A stretch of 8,542 nucleotides of DNA, from NCBI GenBank assembly GCA_037969175.1, contig JBBKWX010000073.1, positions 1 through 8,542 of the forward strand. Direction: 5' to 3'. Of the stretch, positions 1 to 6,087 are shown one piece after another; the stretch's first letter is position 1, and every line of letters starts with the position of its first letter. Origin of the DNA: JBBKWX01 sp037969175. GTDB taxonomy: Bacteria > Bacteroidota > Bacteroidia > AKYH767-A > JBBKVM01. The position numbers and the translations under genes are program-made. Below the pieces are notes generated by a model. That model was not told the DNA's origin, did not search any database, and saw only the letters and a list, made by a program, of their open reading frames with translations.

Positions 1-23
1 GGAAAGATAATTTATTACAGAAA

Positions 24-159
24 GCATGTCCATTAGCACTAAAAACAGATCAAGGCACTCAGCGAGATCAGCGGGAAAAGGAATGACTGTTTGATGCAGT
101 GAGAATGTCAATTAGCACCAAAAAAAGGCCAAGGCACTCAGCGGGATTCCGTGGGAAAT
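24..159. repeat. Two direct copies of a ~57-bp repeat, offset 79 bp
   Basis: Copy 1 is 24-80 and copy 2 is 103-159. Both carry ATGTC, then ATTAGCAC, an A-rich stretch, CAAGGCACTCAGCG, and end in a GGGAAA-like block. The first ~41 bp align with few mismatches and the last ~16 bp are more diverged. The 22-bp spacer between the copies contains the GACTGTTTGATGCA part of another repeat. No ORF, inverted ends or target duplication suggest a transposon, so this is best called an intergenic repeat of unknown function. Confidence 0.8.
64..98 (+). repeat. Dispersed 36-bp repeat, left copy
   Basis: This 35-bp segment begins GAGATCAGCGGGAAAAGG and ends GATGCA. It aligns with 5906-5941 in the same orientation with one gap and three substitutions. 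It overlaps the end of copy 1 of the local direct repeat. The two copies lie about 5.8 kb apart and bracket the large surface-protein gene. Confidence 0.8.
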
Positions 160-200
160 TTCTTTTTTGATTTGTTGTTTGTTGCCTGTGATTTCTTATC

Positions 201-245
201 ACCACTAAGGTCACAAGTGCAGTTAGTGTCACTTAGTGTTCTGCG
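201..245. repeat. CACTAAGG / TTAGTGT-type degenerate intergenic repeat
   Basis: The segment contains ACCACTAAGG (201-210) and two TTAGTGT words ten bases apart (223-229, 233-239), followed by TCTGCGTGATC. A 10-bp inverted copy of ACCACTAAGG (CCTTAGTGGT) occurs at 5970-5979, on the other side of the large gene. The pattern resembles degenerate intergenic repeats I recall from Bacteroidota; membership in a named family is not established. Confidence 0.4.
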
Positions 246-455
246 TGATCTAATTGGTTTAAAAAAACTGACCCCCGCCTTAGCCTTCAGCTACTGCAGA
301 CGAAGTCTGACCGCTGATTTTAGACCTCTGTCTACCGACCCTTGACCACTCCATTCGGCTCACTGCAAATCAATATTTAGACTATTAATGATTCTTGATT
401 TTTTGATATCATACAAGAATGGTTTGTTTTCTAAGCCCCTTTCATTTGCCATACA

Positions 456-471
456 TACTACTATAGTAGTA
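456..471. promoter_or_regulatory. Perfect 16-bp palindrome upstream of the large gene, candidate operator
   Basis: TACTACTATAGTAGTA is perfectly self-complementary with no spacer and lies 79 bp before the ATG at 551. This fits a site for a dimeric regulator. A weak match to the Bacteroidota -7 box (TAnnTTTG), TACTTTTT at 499-506, follows 27 bp later without a well-spaced TTG element. If that box is real, the palindrome would sit near position -50. Chance occurrence in AT-rich DNA and a hairpin role in RNA are alternatives. Confidence 0.35.
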
Positions 472-550
472 AAAGTTATATTGAATTGACTCATATTGTA
501 CTTTTTCATTAAATTGCTATGCTGTCCTCCAATCCCATGTACAATCAGGT

Positions 551-622
551 ATGAAAAAAGTAATTCCTTTCCGTTTAGCCTTGGCCGGGCTATTAACACT
601 CTTTTTTACAAAAGGAGACGCA
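551..622 (+). other. Signal peptide of the large surface protein
   Basis: Residues 1-24 have a basic start (MKK), an Arg at 8, a hydrophobic stretch LALAGLLTLFF (9-19) and a small residue before the predicted cut (GDA, then Gln25). Gln immediately after the cleavage site is typical of exported Bacteroidota proteins, where it can cyclise to pyroglutamate. The exact cut position is inferred. Confidence 0.85.
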
Positions 623-3600
623 CAGACCTGGACCCGAACATTTGGCGGATCTAAGAATGAAGCGGCAAATCAGATAATACAGACTTCAGATGGTGGATAT
701 TTGATTGCTGGTAATTCAGATTCATACAGTAATAAGCAAAACATCTATCTGCTTAAAACTAATCAGCATGGGGTCATGCAATGGCAAAAAACCATTTTCT
801 CTAATTACTATGAATCAGCAATTGGTTTAACGCTGACTGATGCCGGATCGATTTTTTTGATAGCAAATTCAACCGATAGTATAGCGTATAAAAAGATTTT
901 ACTAATCAAACTAGATTTGTCTGGAAATGTACTTTTTTCACAAAATATTTCAGGGAACCTAACGGAAACAGCCAGTGGTATAGTAAATGCAGGTAATGAT
1001 TTGGTCGTCTCAGGGACTGTTAATAATCTCAGTACTGGAGAAGATATTTTTACATTAAAACTGGATAGTTTAGGTACTCCTATTTGGAGAAAAGAAATTA
1101 ATATTCCTAATACACAAAGGAATAATGCAATTAAGAAAAAAGGGAACGGTGGATTTCTAATTGCCGGAGTCACAGTTGTTGGAAATTCTGATTTTGAGTA
1201 CGCAGTAAGTTTGAATAGTATTGGAGATACATTATGGACAAGACAAACAAACTATGGTTATAATTTAGGAGGTTTTATTTCTTGTGCTACATTAGCCGGC
1301 GATTCGATCCATATTTTTTCAAATAATAATACATCAACTAATTCAAAGAATATTCAGTTTGTTGCCTATACTTCTAGCGGTAATTTTTCACGCCATTATT
1401 TTAATTTCTCGGAAAGTGGATTGATCTACGATATTTTGCCAGATACCTCAGGCGGCTTTGTTGTTGCTGGAAAGCTTGCGCAATTTCTATTTACGGCACA
1501 TTTTAGTTCTTGGAATTCAGAGATAAGATGGATTCGGACTCAACTCGCTCACAAATCAGCTACATTGAGTGCAAAATATACTTCAATTATTGGTTCAGGT
1601 AACAAATTCATACTTGCCGGCAATTCCAATATGTTTGGCTATTACGATGGAATAAAAGGCACAAATATTTTTATTCAATCACTGCATAATGATGGAGGTA
1701 TGGATGCAATGGATCCGGTATCAATTGTCAGCGACACAGCTGTTTTTTGCTACGGTGACACTACTACTTTAAGTGTTTCTCCAAACTTTGACTATTATCA
1801 ATGGATCAAATACGATTCGAAGAAAGCCAGATCCAGCTGGGTTCCTGGTGTCAACAGTTTTGCTCTGCCAGTAGATTCCGGAGGTGATTTTTATTGTACC
1901 CTATGGAATGATGATTATTACGCATTTGCTTCAAGAACTTACAACAATCGTGTCCCATGTTATGGTAAACCAGATACCACGATCAAGAATACCGGAAAGC
2001 TAATCCATTGTATCTTAATGGGTACGATCAAATTGTATGTTGCTGAAGCATCGAACACAACATATCAATGGTATTATAATGGGGTTGCTATTCCCGGGAG
2101 CAACAAACATGAGCATATTCCACTGGTTACGGGGAATTACGCTGTTCAGGTAACAAATCCATGCTTCAGCCTCACATCATCCGGAACTTTTGTAGATGTG
2201 ACAAATGGTCCCATAGTTGAAGTTTATTTAGATACATTATATGGACTGTATGATTCAAGATCCGGAATTGCCTGTAACATACTCCTTTCTGGTGGAATAT
2301 TAGGGACTTCCTGTCAATGGTATAAAGATGGACAGTTTTTAGGCCTTACTACACCATACATACACGCGAATGCTCCCGGAACATATTGGGTAGACCGAAC
2401 TTCCCCATGTGGTGTTAACAGGGGTGTTTATACAGTTATTTACGACACGCTTACCGCTACTTTAAAAGCTCATGGACAATTAACGGGATGCTTCACAGCT
2501 TATACAATGTTATCGGTCAATAAAATTGGGTATTATCATGAATGGTATCGTAATGGTGTCCTGCTAAATACCGCAACAACCGACACAATAATTTTGCTGA
2601 GGGATTTTGGTTCTGGTTTATATCATTGTAAAATTTATAATGGAGGGTGTCAATATATATTTTCTGACACGATTAATTACCAATACAACGTTGCTGGAAA
2701 TTTTTCCATTGATTACGGGATTACAGCAGTCTCTTGTGGTGCGCCAAAAACACTTACTGCGCGTTTTAATACAGCCTCTTTTTATCAATGGTACCTGGAT
2801 GGAATTGCCATTCTTAATGCCAACAGTGTATCTTATAATGCTACGCAAAGCGGTACTTATCATTATGTTGCACTGGCTGCATGTGGTACCGGCGCATCAT
2901 TACCTGTAAAGATACAGTTCGGTCCACCAGCAACATTTACAACTACTATACTCCCTGACAGACCTGTTATTTATCGAGTAGCCGATACACTCTCCGTTCA
3001 GATCTCATATGAATATCCACCACCTGGTACCTCAATTCAGTGGAAGTTAGATGGACAAAACACAAGTTTTTGGTCAAATACCAACCTAAAACTGGGCGGA
3101 TTATATGAATGTTACCTGACAAATGCTTGTGGAACCACCTTGGCGAGTTCCATTCAAGTTGGAACCTATGTTGAGAACAATGTACTTAGCATCATAGGTG
3201 ATACCATCCTCTGTCAAGGAGACTCTGTAATTCTGGAATTACCCAACAGTATCAATGGAAGTTATTATTGGAATAAAAGTGGGTTTTCAATCTCTGGTGC
3301 AATTTCAAAGCAACTAATTGTTAAGGAGTCTGGAATTTATTATGGGACCTACAGAACACTTTTTGGACCGGTTGCTACCGTAGCAGTAAAAGTTGTTGTT
3401 AATCCAAAGCTTTTTACAGATATATATCACTCAGCTCCTTTATCAATCTGTTCAAATCCTACGGTTGAATTATCAGCGCCCGTGAGGAATGACTTTAGCT
3501 ATCAATGGTATAGTAACGGTTTTGTTATCCCAGGTGCTATAAATAACAATTTTTTTGCATCATTATCCGGTAGCTACACTGTTTCAATCATTGACAGCAA

Positions 3601-5752
3601 CAATTGTGAATCAATACTTGGAAATGCGAATGTCAAGGATTCTGTTTTAACTAACATAACCCTGGCATTGGATGGTCCAAACATCATTTGCCAGGGTGAG
3701 GCAAAGACCATTAAAGCTCCTGCCGGTTTTATATCCTATCAATGGTTTGCAGATAACACAATTATTCCGGGCGCTACAGACGATTCCCTTGTAGTTAATA
3801 TGCCTGGGCACTACAAAGTAGAATTGTTAGACAACAACGGTTGTAAAAGGACCGGTCGTATTTATATCCGACAATTTATGCCGATAGGTTCAACTTTTAA
3901 GGTACAGCCAGTCCTTTGCAATTATAATGGGTCATTTCAACGAAGATTTGATGAACCTGTAGATGTGATTGTGACAGGACCAAACGGATTTTACCTAAGT
4001 AGAAATCAAGTAACAATCATTGGCAGCTCCAACCTCCCGGCAGGGAACTATATATTTAAATATGGTCCTCCAAATACATCTTCTTGTTTTCAATTAGATA
4101 CGTTGGATCTTCAAGTTGAGCCATTTAGTCCTGTCATTGGTTTAATATACAGCAATCAAAATGCATGTTCGAATAAAATAGTTGGATTGGCTTTGGAATC
4201 TCCTTCAAGTATCGGTTACACTCTTTGGTCCACAGGGGCAACCACATCTTCAATTGCAGTTTATAGTTCAGGATATTATTCTGTCACACAATCCAACCTT
4301 TCCGGGACCTGTTCTGGAACCGATAGTATTTATGTTGAAATCAATCAGGCTCCTTCAGTAAGTATATCTGTAGCAGGTAATCCAAATTTTTGCCTTGGGA
4401 ATTCGGTTACATTAGATGCAGGTTCGGGGCATGCCAGTTATCATTGGAACACGGGAGCAACAACCCAAACCATTTTAGCTCCAGTCGGTGGAAAGTATAT
4501 TGTGATCGTTCAGGATAGTATCAATTCCTGCACGGCTACAGACACTGTCTTTGTTAATGTTTTGAATGGGGTTGCACTCAATATTGCTGCAACCGATACT
4601 GTCAATGTTTGCCAGGGTGAAATGATTTTTCCTGTACAATATCAAACTGGAATGACCTATCTGTGGTCGAATGGACAAACAACTCCAGCCATGATACCAG
4701 CCGGTCCCGGGTGGTACACACTCACAGCTTTTAATCCCAATGGCTGTAATGTTGTTGATAGTGTATTTATTAATATCGTTAACCCTGCCATTCCCAATAT
4801 CACCGCTGCCGGACCGACAACTTTTTGTCAGGGCCAATCTGTTTCATTGAATGCCGGGGTGATCGCAAGTCAGTATTTATGGTCAACCGGAGAAACTTCT
4901 CAATCAATATCTGTATCCGTTTCAGGTTGGTATTGGGTCAGTGTTACCAATGGCGGATCGTGTGCCAATAAGGATTCTATTCAGGTTATGGTTAATTCCA
5001 ATCCTGCAGTAAACATTTCGCCCGGAACAACGATAGACGCATGTCAGGGACAAACTGTGTTACTCAGTGTCACGCCAACATTAGGTCATTCGTTTTTGTG
5101 GTCAACCGGCGAAACCACTTCACAAATTCTTCTGAATAGTTCAGCTAATCTGGATGTCACTGTTACCAATAATGCCAATGGTTGTTCAACCATGGCAAAT
5201 GCAAGTGTGACATTCTATGCCTTGCCTATAGTATCCATTACTGCTGCCGGTCCAACATCTTTCTGCCAGGGAGATAGTGTACTAATCAATGCATTGAGCT
5301 CCGGAACCAATTTTATTTGGTTAAGAAACAATGTGCCCATACCCGGAGCAAATTCATCAGCATTTATTGCCAAGATCAAGGGAACATACAAATGTGTAGC
5401 TTCAGATGTTAATGGTTGTCTGGCGATCAGCACCGGTCTTAAAGTTTCAGTGCCCTGTGTCCCTATTGGTGGAGATGTTTGGAAGGAAACTACAGATGAA
5501 TTGTTTTTTGATGATAAGTTCTTGACGATCTTTCCGAATCCTGCTTCAGATTTGATCTTTATTAGTACAACATTAGCGAATTTCGATCTCAGAATATATG
5601 CCTCAGATGGAAAGCTGATCAGAGATTTGCAAAATCAAAATGGTGAAAATGCAATAGACATTTCCATGCTGCCGGATGCTATTTATTATTTAATCGCTAC
5701 TGATGATCAGGGAAAAATGAGCTCAGCAAAATTCCTCAAAAAGTCAGACTAA
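551..5752 (+). CDS. Giant T9SS-secreted modular surface protein (beta-propeller plus Ig-like array)
   Basis: This 1733-residue protein is probably exported by Sec, crosses the outer membrane by type IX secretion, and is anchored at the surface or released. The ATG at 551 is chosen because it starts a classic signal peptide: Lys-Lys, a hydrophobic core at about 9-19, and cleavage after Ala24 leaving Gln25. Residues 27-380 form seven ~50-residue repeats of the DGGYLIAGNS type. Residues 388-1105 hold nine Ig-like modules with a core Trp at 418, 507, 590, 665, 747, 831, 907, 986 and 1065. Residues 1106-1193 are a divergent Trp-less module. Six more modules follow with Trp at 1226, 1299, 1372, 1444, 1517 and 1590. 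Residues 1657-1733 are the sorting domain. No protease, glycosidase or other catalytic signature was seen, so a role in adhesion, gliding or matrix binding is inferred, not shown. The gene appears intact and monocistronic. Confidence 0.95.
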   Translation: MKKVIPFRLALAGLLTLFFTKGDAQTWTRTFGGSKNEAANQIIQTSDGGYLIAGNSDSYSNKQNIYLLKTNQHGVMQWQKTIFSNYYESAIGLTLTDAGSIFLIANSTDSIAYKKILLIKLDLSGNVLFSQNISGNLTETASGIVNAGNDLVVSGTVNNLSTGEDIFTLKLDSLGTPIWRKEINIPNTQRNNAIKKKGNGGFLIAGVTVVGNSDFEYAVSLNSIGDTLWTRQTNYGYNLGGFISCATLAGDSIHIFSNNNTSTNSKNIQFVAYTSSGNFSRHYFNFSESGLIYDILPDTSGGFVVAGKLAQFLFTAHFSSWNSEIRWIRTQLAHKSATLSAKYTSIIGSGNKFILAGNSNMFGYYDGIKGTNIFIQSLHNDGGMDAMDPVSIVSDTAVFCYGDTTTLSVSPNFDYYQWIKYDSKKARSSWVPGVNSFALPVDSGGDFYCTLWNDDYYAFASRTYNNRVPCYGKPDTTIKNTGKLIHCILMGTIKLYVAEASNTTYQWYYNGVAIPGSNKHEHIPLVTGNYAVQVTNPCFSLTSSGTFVDVTNGPIVEVYLDTLYGLYDSRSGIACNILLSGGILGTSCQWYKDGQFLGLTTPYIHANAPGTYWVDRTSPCGVNRGVYTVIYDTLTATLKAHGQLTGCFTAYTMLSVNKIGYYHEWYRNGVLLNTATTDTIILLRDFGSGLYHCKIYNGGCQYIFSDTINYQYNVAGNFSIDYGITAVSCGAPKTLTARFNTASFYQWYLDGIAILNANSVSYNATQSGTYHYVALAACGTGASLPVKIQFGPPATFTTTILPDRPVIYRVADTLSVQISYEYPPPGTSIQWKLDGQNTSFWSNTNLKLGGLYECYLTNACGTTLASSIQVGTYVENNVLSIIGDTILCQGDSVILELPNSINGSYYWNKSGFSISGAISKQLIVKESGIYYGTYRTLFGPVATVAVKVVVNPKLFTDIYHSAPLSICSNPTVELSAPVRNDFSYQWYSNGFVIPGAINNNFFASLSGSYTVSIIDSNNCESILGNANVKDSVLTNITLALDGPNIICQGEAKTIKAPAGFISYQWFADNTIIPGATDDSLVVNMPGHYKVELLDNNGCKRTGRIYIRQFMPIGSTFKVQPVLCNYNGSFQRRFDEPVDVIVTGPNGFYLSRNQVTIIGSSNLPAGNYIFKYGPPNTSSCFQLDTLDLQVEPFSPVIGLIYSNQNACSNKIVGLALESPSSIGYTLWSTGATTSSIAVYSSGYYSVTQSNLSGTCSGTDSIYVEINQAPSVSISVAGNPNFCLGNSVTLDAGSGHASYHWNTGATTQTILAPVGGKYIVIVQDSINSCTATDTVFVNVLNGVALNIAATDTVNVCQGEMIFPVQYQTGMTYLWSNGQTTPAMIPAGPGWYTLTAFNPNGCNVVDSVFINIVNPAIPNITAAGPTTFCQGQSVSLNAGVIASQYLWSTGETSQSISVSVSGWYWVSVTNGGSCANKDSIQVMVNSNPAVNISPGTTIDACQGQTVLLSVTPTLGHSFLWSTGETTSQILLNSSANLDVTVTNNANGCSTMANASVTFYALPIVSITAAGPTSFCQGDSVLINALSSGTNFIWLRNNVPIPGANSSAFIAKIKGTYKCVASDVNGCLAISTGLKVSVPCVPIGGDVWKETTDELFFDDKFLTIFPNPASDLIFISTTLANFDLRIYASDGKLIRDLQNQNGENAIDISMLPDAIYYLIATDDQGKMSSAKFLKKSD
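626..1690 (+). repeat. Seven ~50-residue repeats, predicted seven-bladed beta-propeller
   Basis: Repeat anchors are aromatic residues after a Gly-turn: W27, W78, F129, W179, W229, F279 and W327, giving steps of 51, 51, 50, 50, 50 and 48 residues. Each unit runs roughly 'aromatic-x-(K/R), DGG(Y/F)xxAG, then (I/L)xLxxL(D/N)xxG'. DGGYLIAG in unit 1, GNGGFLIAG in unit 4 and SGGFVVAG in unit 6 are the clearest copies. The last unit closes with FIQSLHNDGG near residue 376. The propeller fold is inferred from this pattern; such N-terminal repeats are frequent in Bacteroidota proteins carrying a T9SS sorting domain. Confidence 0.75.
1712..3868 (+). repeat. Nine class-A Ig-like modules (YQWY-x-NG type)
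   Basis: Nine modules of 75-89 residues are built around a core such as YQWYYNGVAIPGS (residue 505), YQWYSNGFVIPGA (984) and YQWFADNTIIPGA (1063). Most carry a Cys near the start (for example ILCQGDSV) and a Cys near the end (for example NGC or NPC), after a GxYxVxV-like strand, which suggests a disulfide per module. This is the usual look of Ig-like or PKD-like stalk modules in Bacteroidota adhesins. The boundaries are approximate, and the modules at W831 and W907 lack the regular Cys pair. Confidence 0.8.
3866..4126 (+). repeat. Divergent Trp-less module between the two Ig-like arrays
   Basis: Residues about 1106-1193 occupy one module length but lack the core Trp. They read as a beta-rich unit with VLCNYNG at the start, DVIVTGPNG in the middle, LPAGNYIFKYG, and a closing SSCFQLDTLDLQVEP. 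The 'LPAGxYxF...C...DTLxLxV' ending resembles SprB-type repeats of Bacteroidota adhesins more than the flanking modules. That assignment is by eye only. Confidence 0.5.
4127..5455 (+). repeat. Six Ig-like modules in strict 72-73-residue register (LWSTG type)
   Basis: Core Trp residues at 1226, 1299, 1372, 1444, 1517 and 1590 are spaced 73, 73, 72, 73 and 73. Five of the six cores have the form (L/H)W(S/N)(T/N)G-x-T(T/S). The sixth reverts to the class-A form IWLRNNVPIPGA. Every unit has one Cys near its start (FCQG, VCQG, ACQG or similar) and one near its end (GC, SC or TC), fitting one disulfide per module. DNA similarity is still visible between units two modules apart. Confidence 0.85.
5519..5749 (+). 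other. T9SS type A C-terminal sorting domain
   Basis: Residues 1657-1733 begin FLTIFPNPASD, with the diagnostic PNP at 1662-1664. They continue with FDLRIYASDGKLI, then the IDISMLPDAIYYLIATDD strand, and end in SAKFLKKSD. Length, motif order and C-terminal position match the type A sorting domain family. In known T9SS substrates this domain is recognised at the outer membrane and usually removed by the PorU sortase, often with lipopolysaccharide attachment. Confidence 0.93.
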
Positions 5753-5848
5753 AATTGTTCAATTATTTATCAGATGGATTGAAGGAGAGCTCAGCGATTT
5801 TAATTTATGCGGCGGGTCACCACTGATTTTTTCCGTGCCATTTCTGTG

Positions 5849-5886
5849 CCCCGAGGCCCCGCCCCGAAGTCTCGGGGACTTCTGGG
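5849..5886. repeat. GC-rich inverted repeat with alternative hairpins
   Basis: Three pairings compete. CCCCGAG (5849-5855) can pair with CTCGGGG (5871-5877). CCCCGA (5862-5867) can pair with TCGGGG (5872-5877). The best pairs 5862-5871 with 5877-5886, a 10-bp stem with one C-T mismatch around the loop TCGGG. No T-run follows on the plus strand, so it is not a standard rho-independent terminator. It is far richer in GC than its surroundings and may belong to the surrounding repeat unit. Confidence 0.6.
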
Positions 5887-5905
5887 TGTCTTGTGAAGTT
5901 TCCGT

Positions 5906-5941
5906 GAGATCAGCGGGAAAAAGGAAAGACCGTTAGATGCA
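5906..5941 (+). repeat. Dispersed 36-bp repeat, right copy
   Basis: This segment begins GAGATCAGCGGGAAAAAGG and ends GATGCA, and matches 64-98 at 32 of 36 aligned positions in the same orientation. It is preceded by TTCCGTG, which in the left flank appears slightly downstream at 147-153. The flanking sequence outside the core does not obviously continue the match. Confidence 0.8.
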
Positions 5942-6050
5942 ATCGCATTATAATAACGCATAGAGAGTTCCTTAGTGGTGAAAAAAAGCAATCACATAGC
6001 TCAATCAACCTTCGCTCATCGCTTTCCGCTCTTCGCTCTAATTTTTTTCC

Positions 6051-6058
6051 TATTTTTA
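6051..6058 (+). promoter_or_regulatory. Possible -7 promoter element for the ABC-lipoprotein-glycosyltransferase operon
   Basis: TATTTTTA matches the Bacteroidota -7 consensus TAnnTTTG at every fixed position except the final G. It lies 29 bp before the ATG at 6088, which would give a leader of roughly 20-25 nt. No TTG element is visible at the expected -33 spacing, so the call is weak. Confidence 0.25.
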
Positions 6059-6087
6059 GGCCTTGCAAATCAAATCAGACAACAGAC

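Larger units (their letters stand above)
1..550. other. Non-coding, repeat-rich region upstream of the large surface-protein gene
   Basis: No convincing gene lies here. The short open frames lack signal peptides or recognisable domains, and one at 151-345 is simply translated repeat DNA. The stretch holds a direct-repeat pair (24-80 and 103-159), one half of a 36-bp repeat that recurs after the large gene (64-98), a CACTAAGG/TTAGTGT-rich segment (about 201-245), a segment rich in CAGAC/GTCTG/GTCTACCGAC pieces (about 291-340), and a palindrome (456-471). The end of whatever gene lies to the left is not visible. Such degenerate intergenic repeats are common in Bacteroidota; that comparison is from memory, not a search. 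Confidence 0.75.
5753..6087. other. Non-coding, repeat-containing region between the surface-protein gene and the ABC operon
   Basis: This 335-bp gap holds no believable gene. It contains a GC-rich hairpin cluster (5849-5886), three features shared with the left flank (the 36-bp repeat at 5906-5941, TTCCGTG words at 5831 and 5900 matching 147-153, and an inverted ACCACTAAGG copy at 5970-5979), a TTCGCT/CGCTC-rich stretch (about 6011-6040), and an AT-rich segment that probably carries the promoter of the ABC operon. No canonical intrinsic terminator was found after the large gene. Confidence 0.7.

Noticed and set aside
24..159. CRISPR-like array
   Set aside because: There are only two imperfect copies, a repeat longer than the spacer, and no cas genes.
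297..309. CAGAC-GAA-GTCTG small hairpin
   Set aside because: A five-bp stem with a 3-nt loop and no context is too short to interpret.
151..345. 64-residue plus-strand open frame in the left flank
   Set aside because: It uses a GTG start inside repeat DNA and is composed of translated CACTAAGG-type repeat, with no domain or signal.
360..599. 79-residue minus-strand open frame overlapping the start of the large gene
   Set aside because: It overlaps the signal-peptide coding region and spans the presumed promoter, and its composition is not protein-like.
5758..5783. TTCAAT/ATTGAA inverted repeat just after the large gene as a terminator
   Set aside because: The stem is only 6 AT-rich base pairs with a 14-nt loop and no following T-run.
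5800..5991. 63-residue minus-strand open frame
   Set aside because: It is a translation of the GC-rich hairpin and repeat region, with no homology-like motif.
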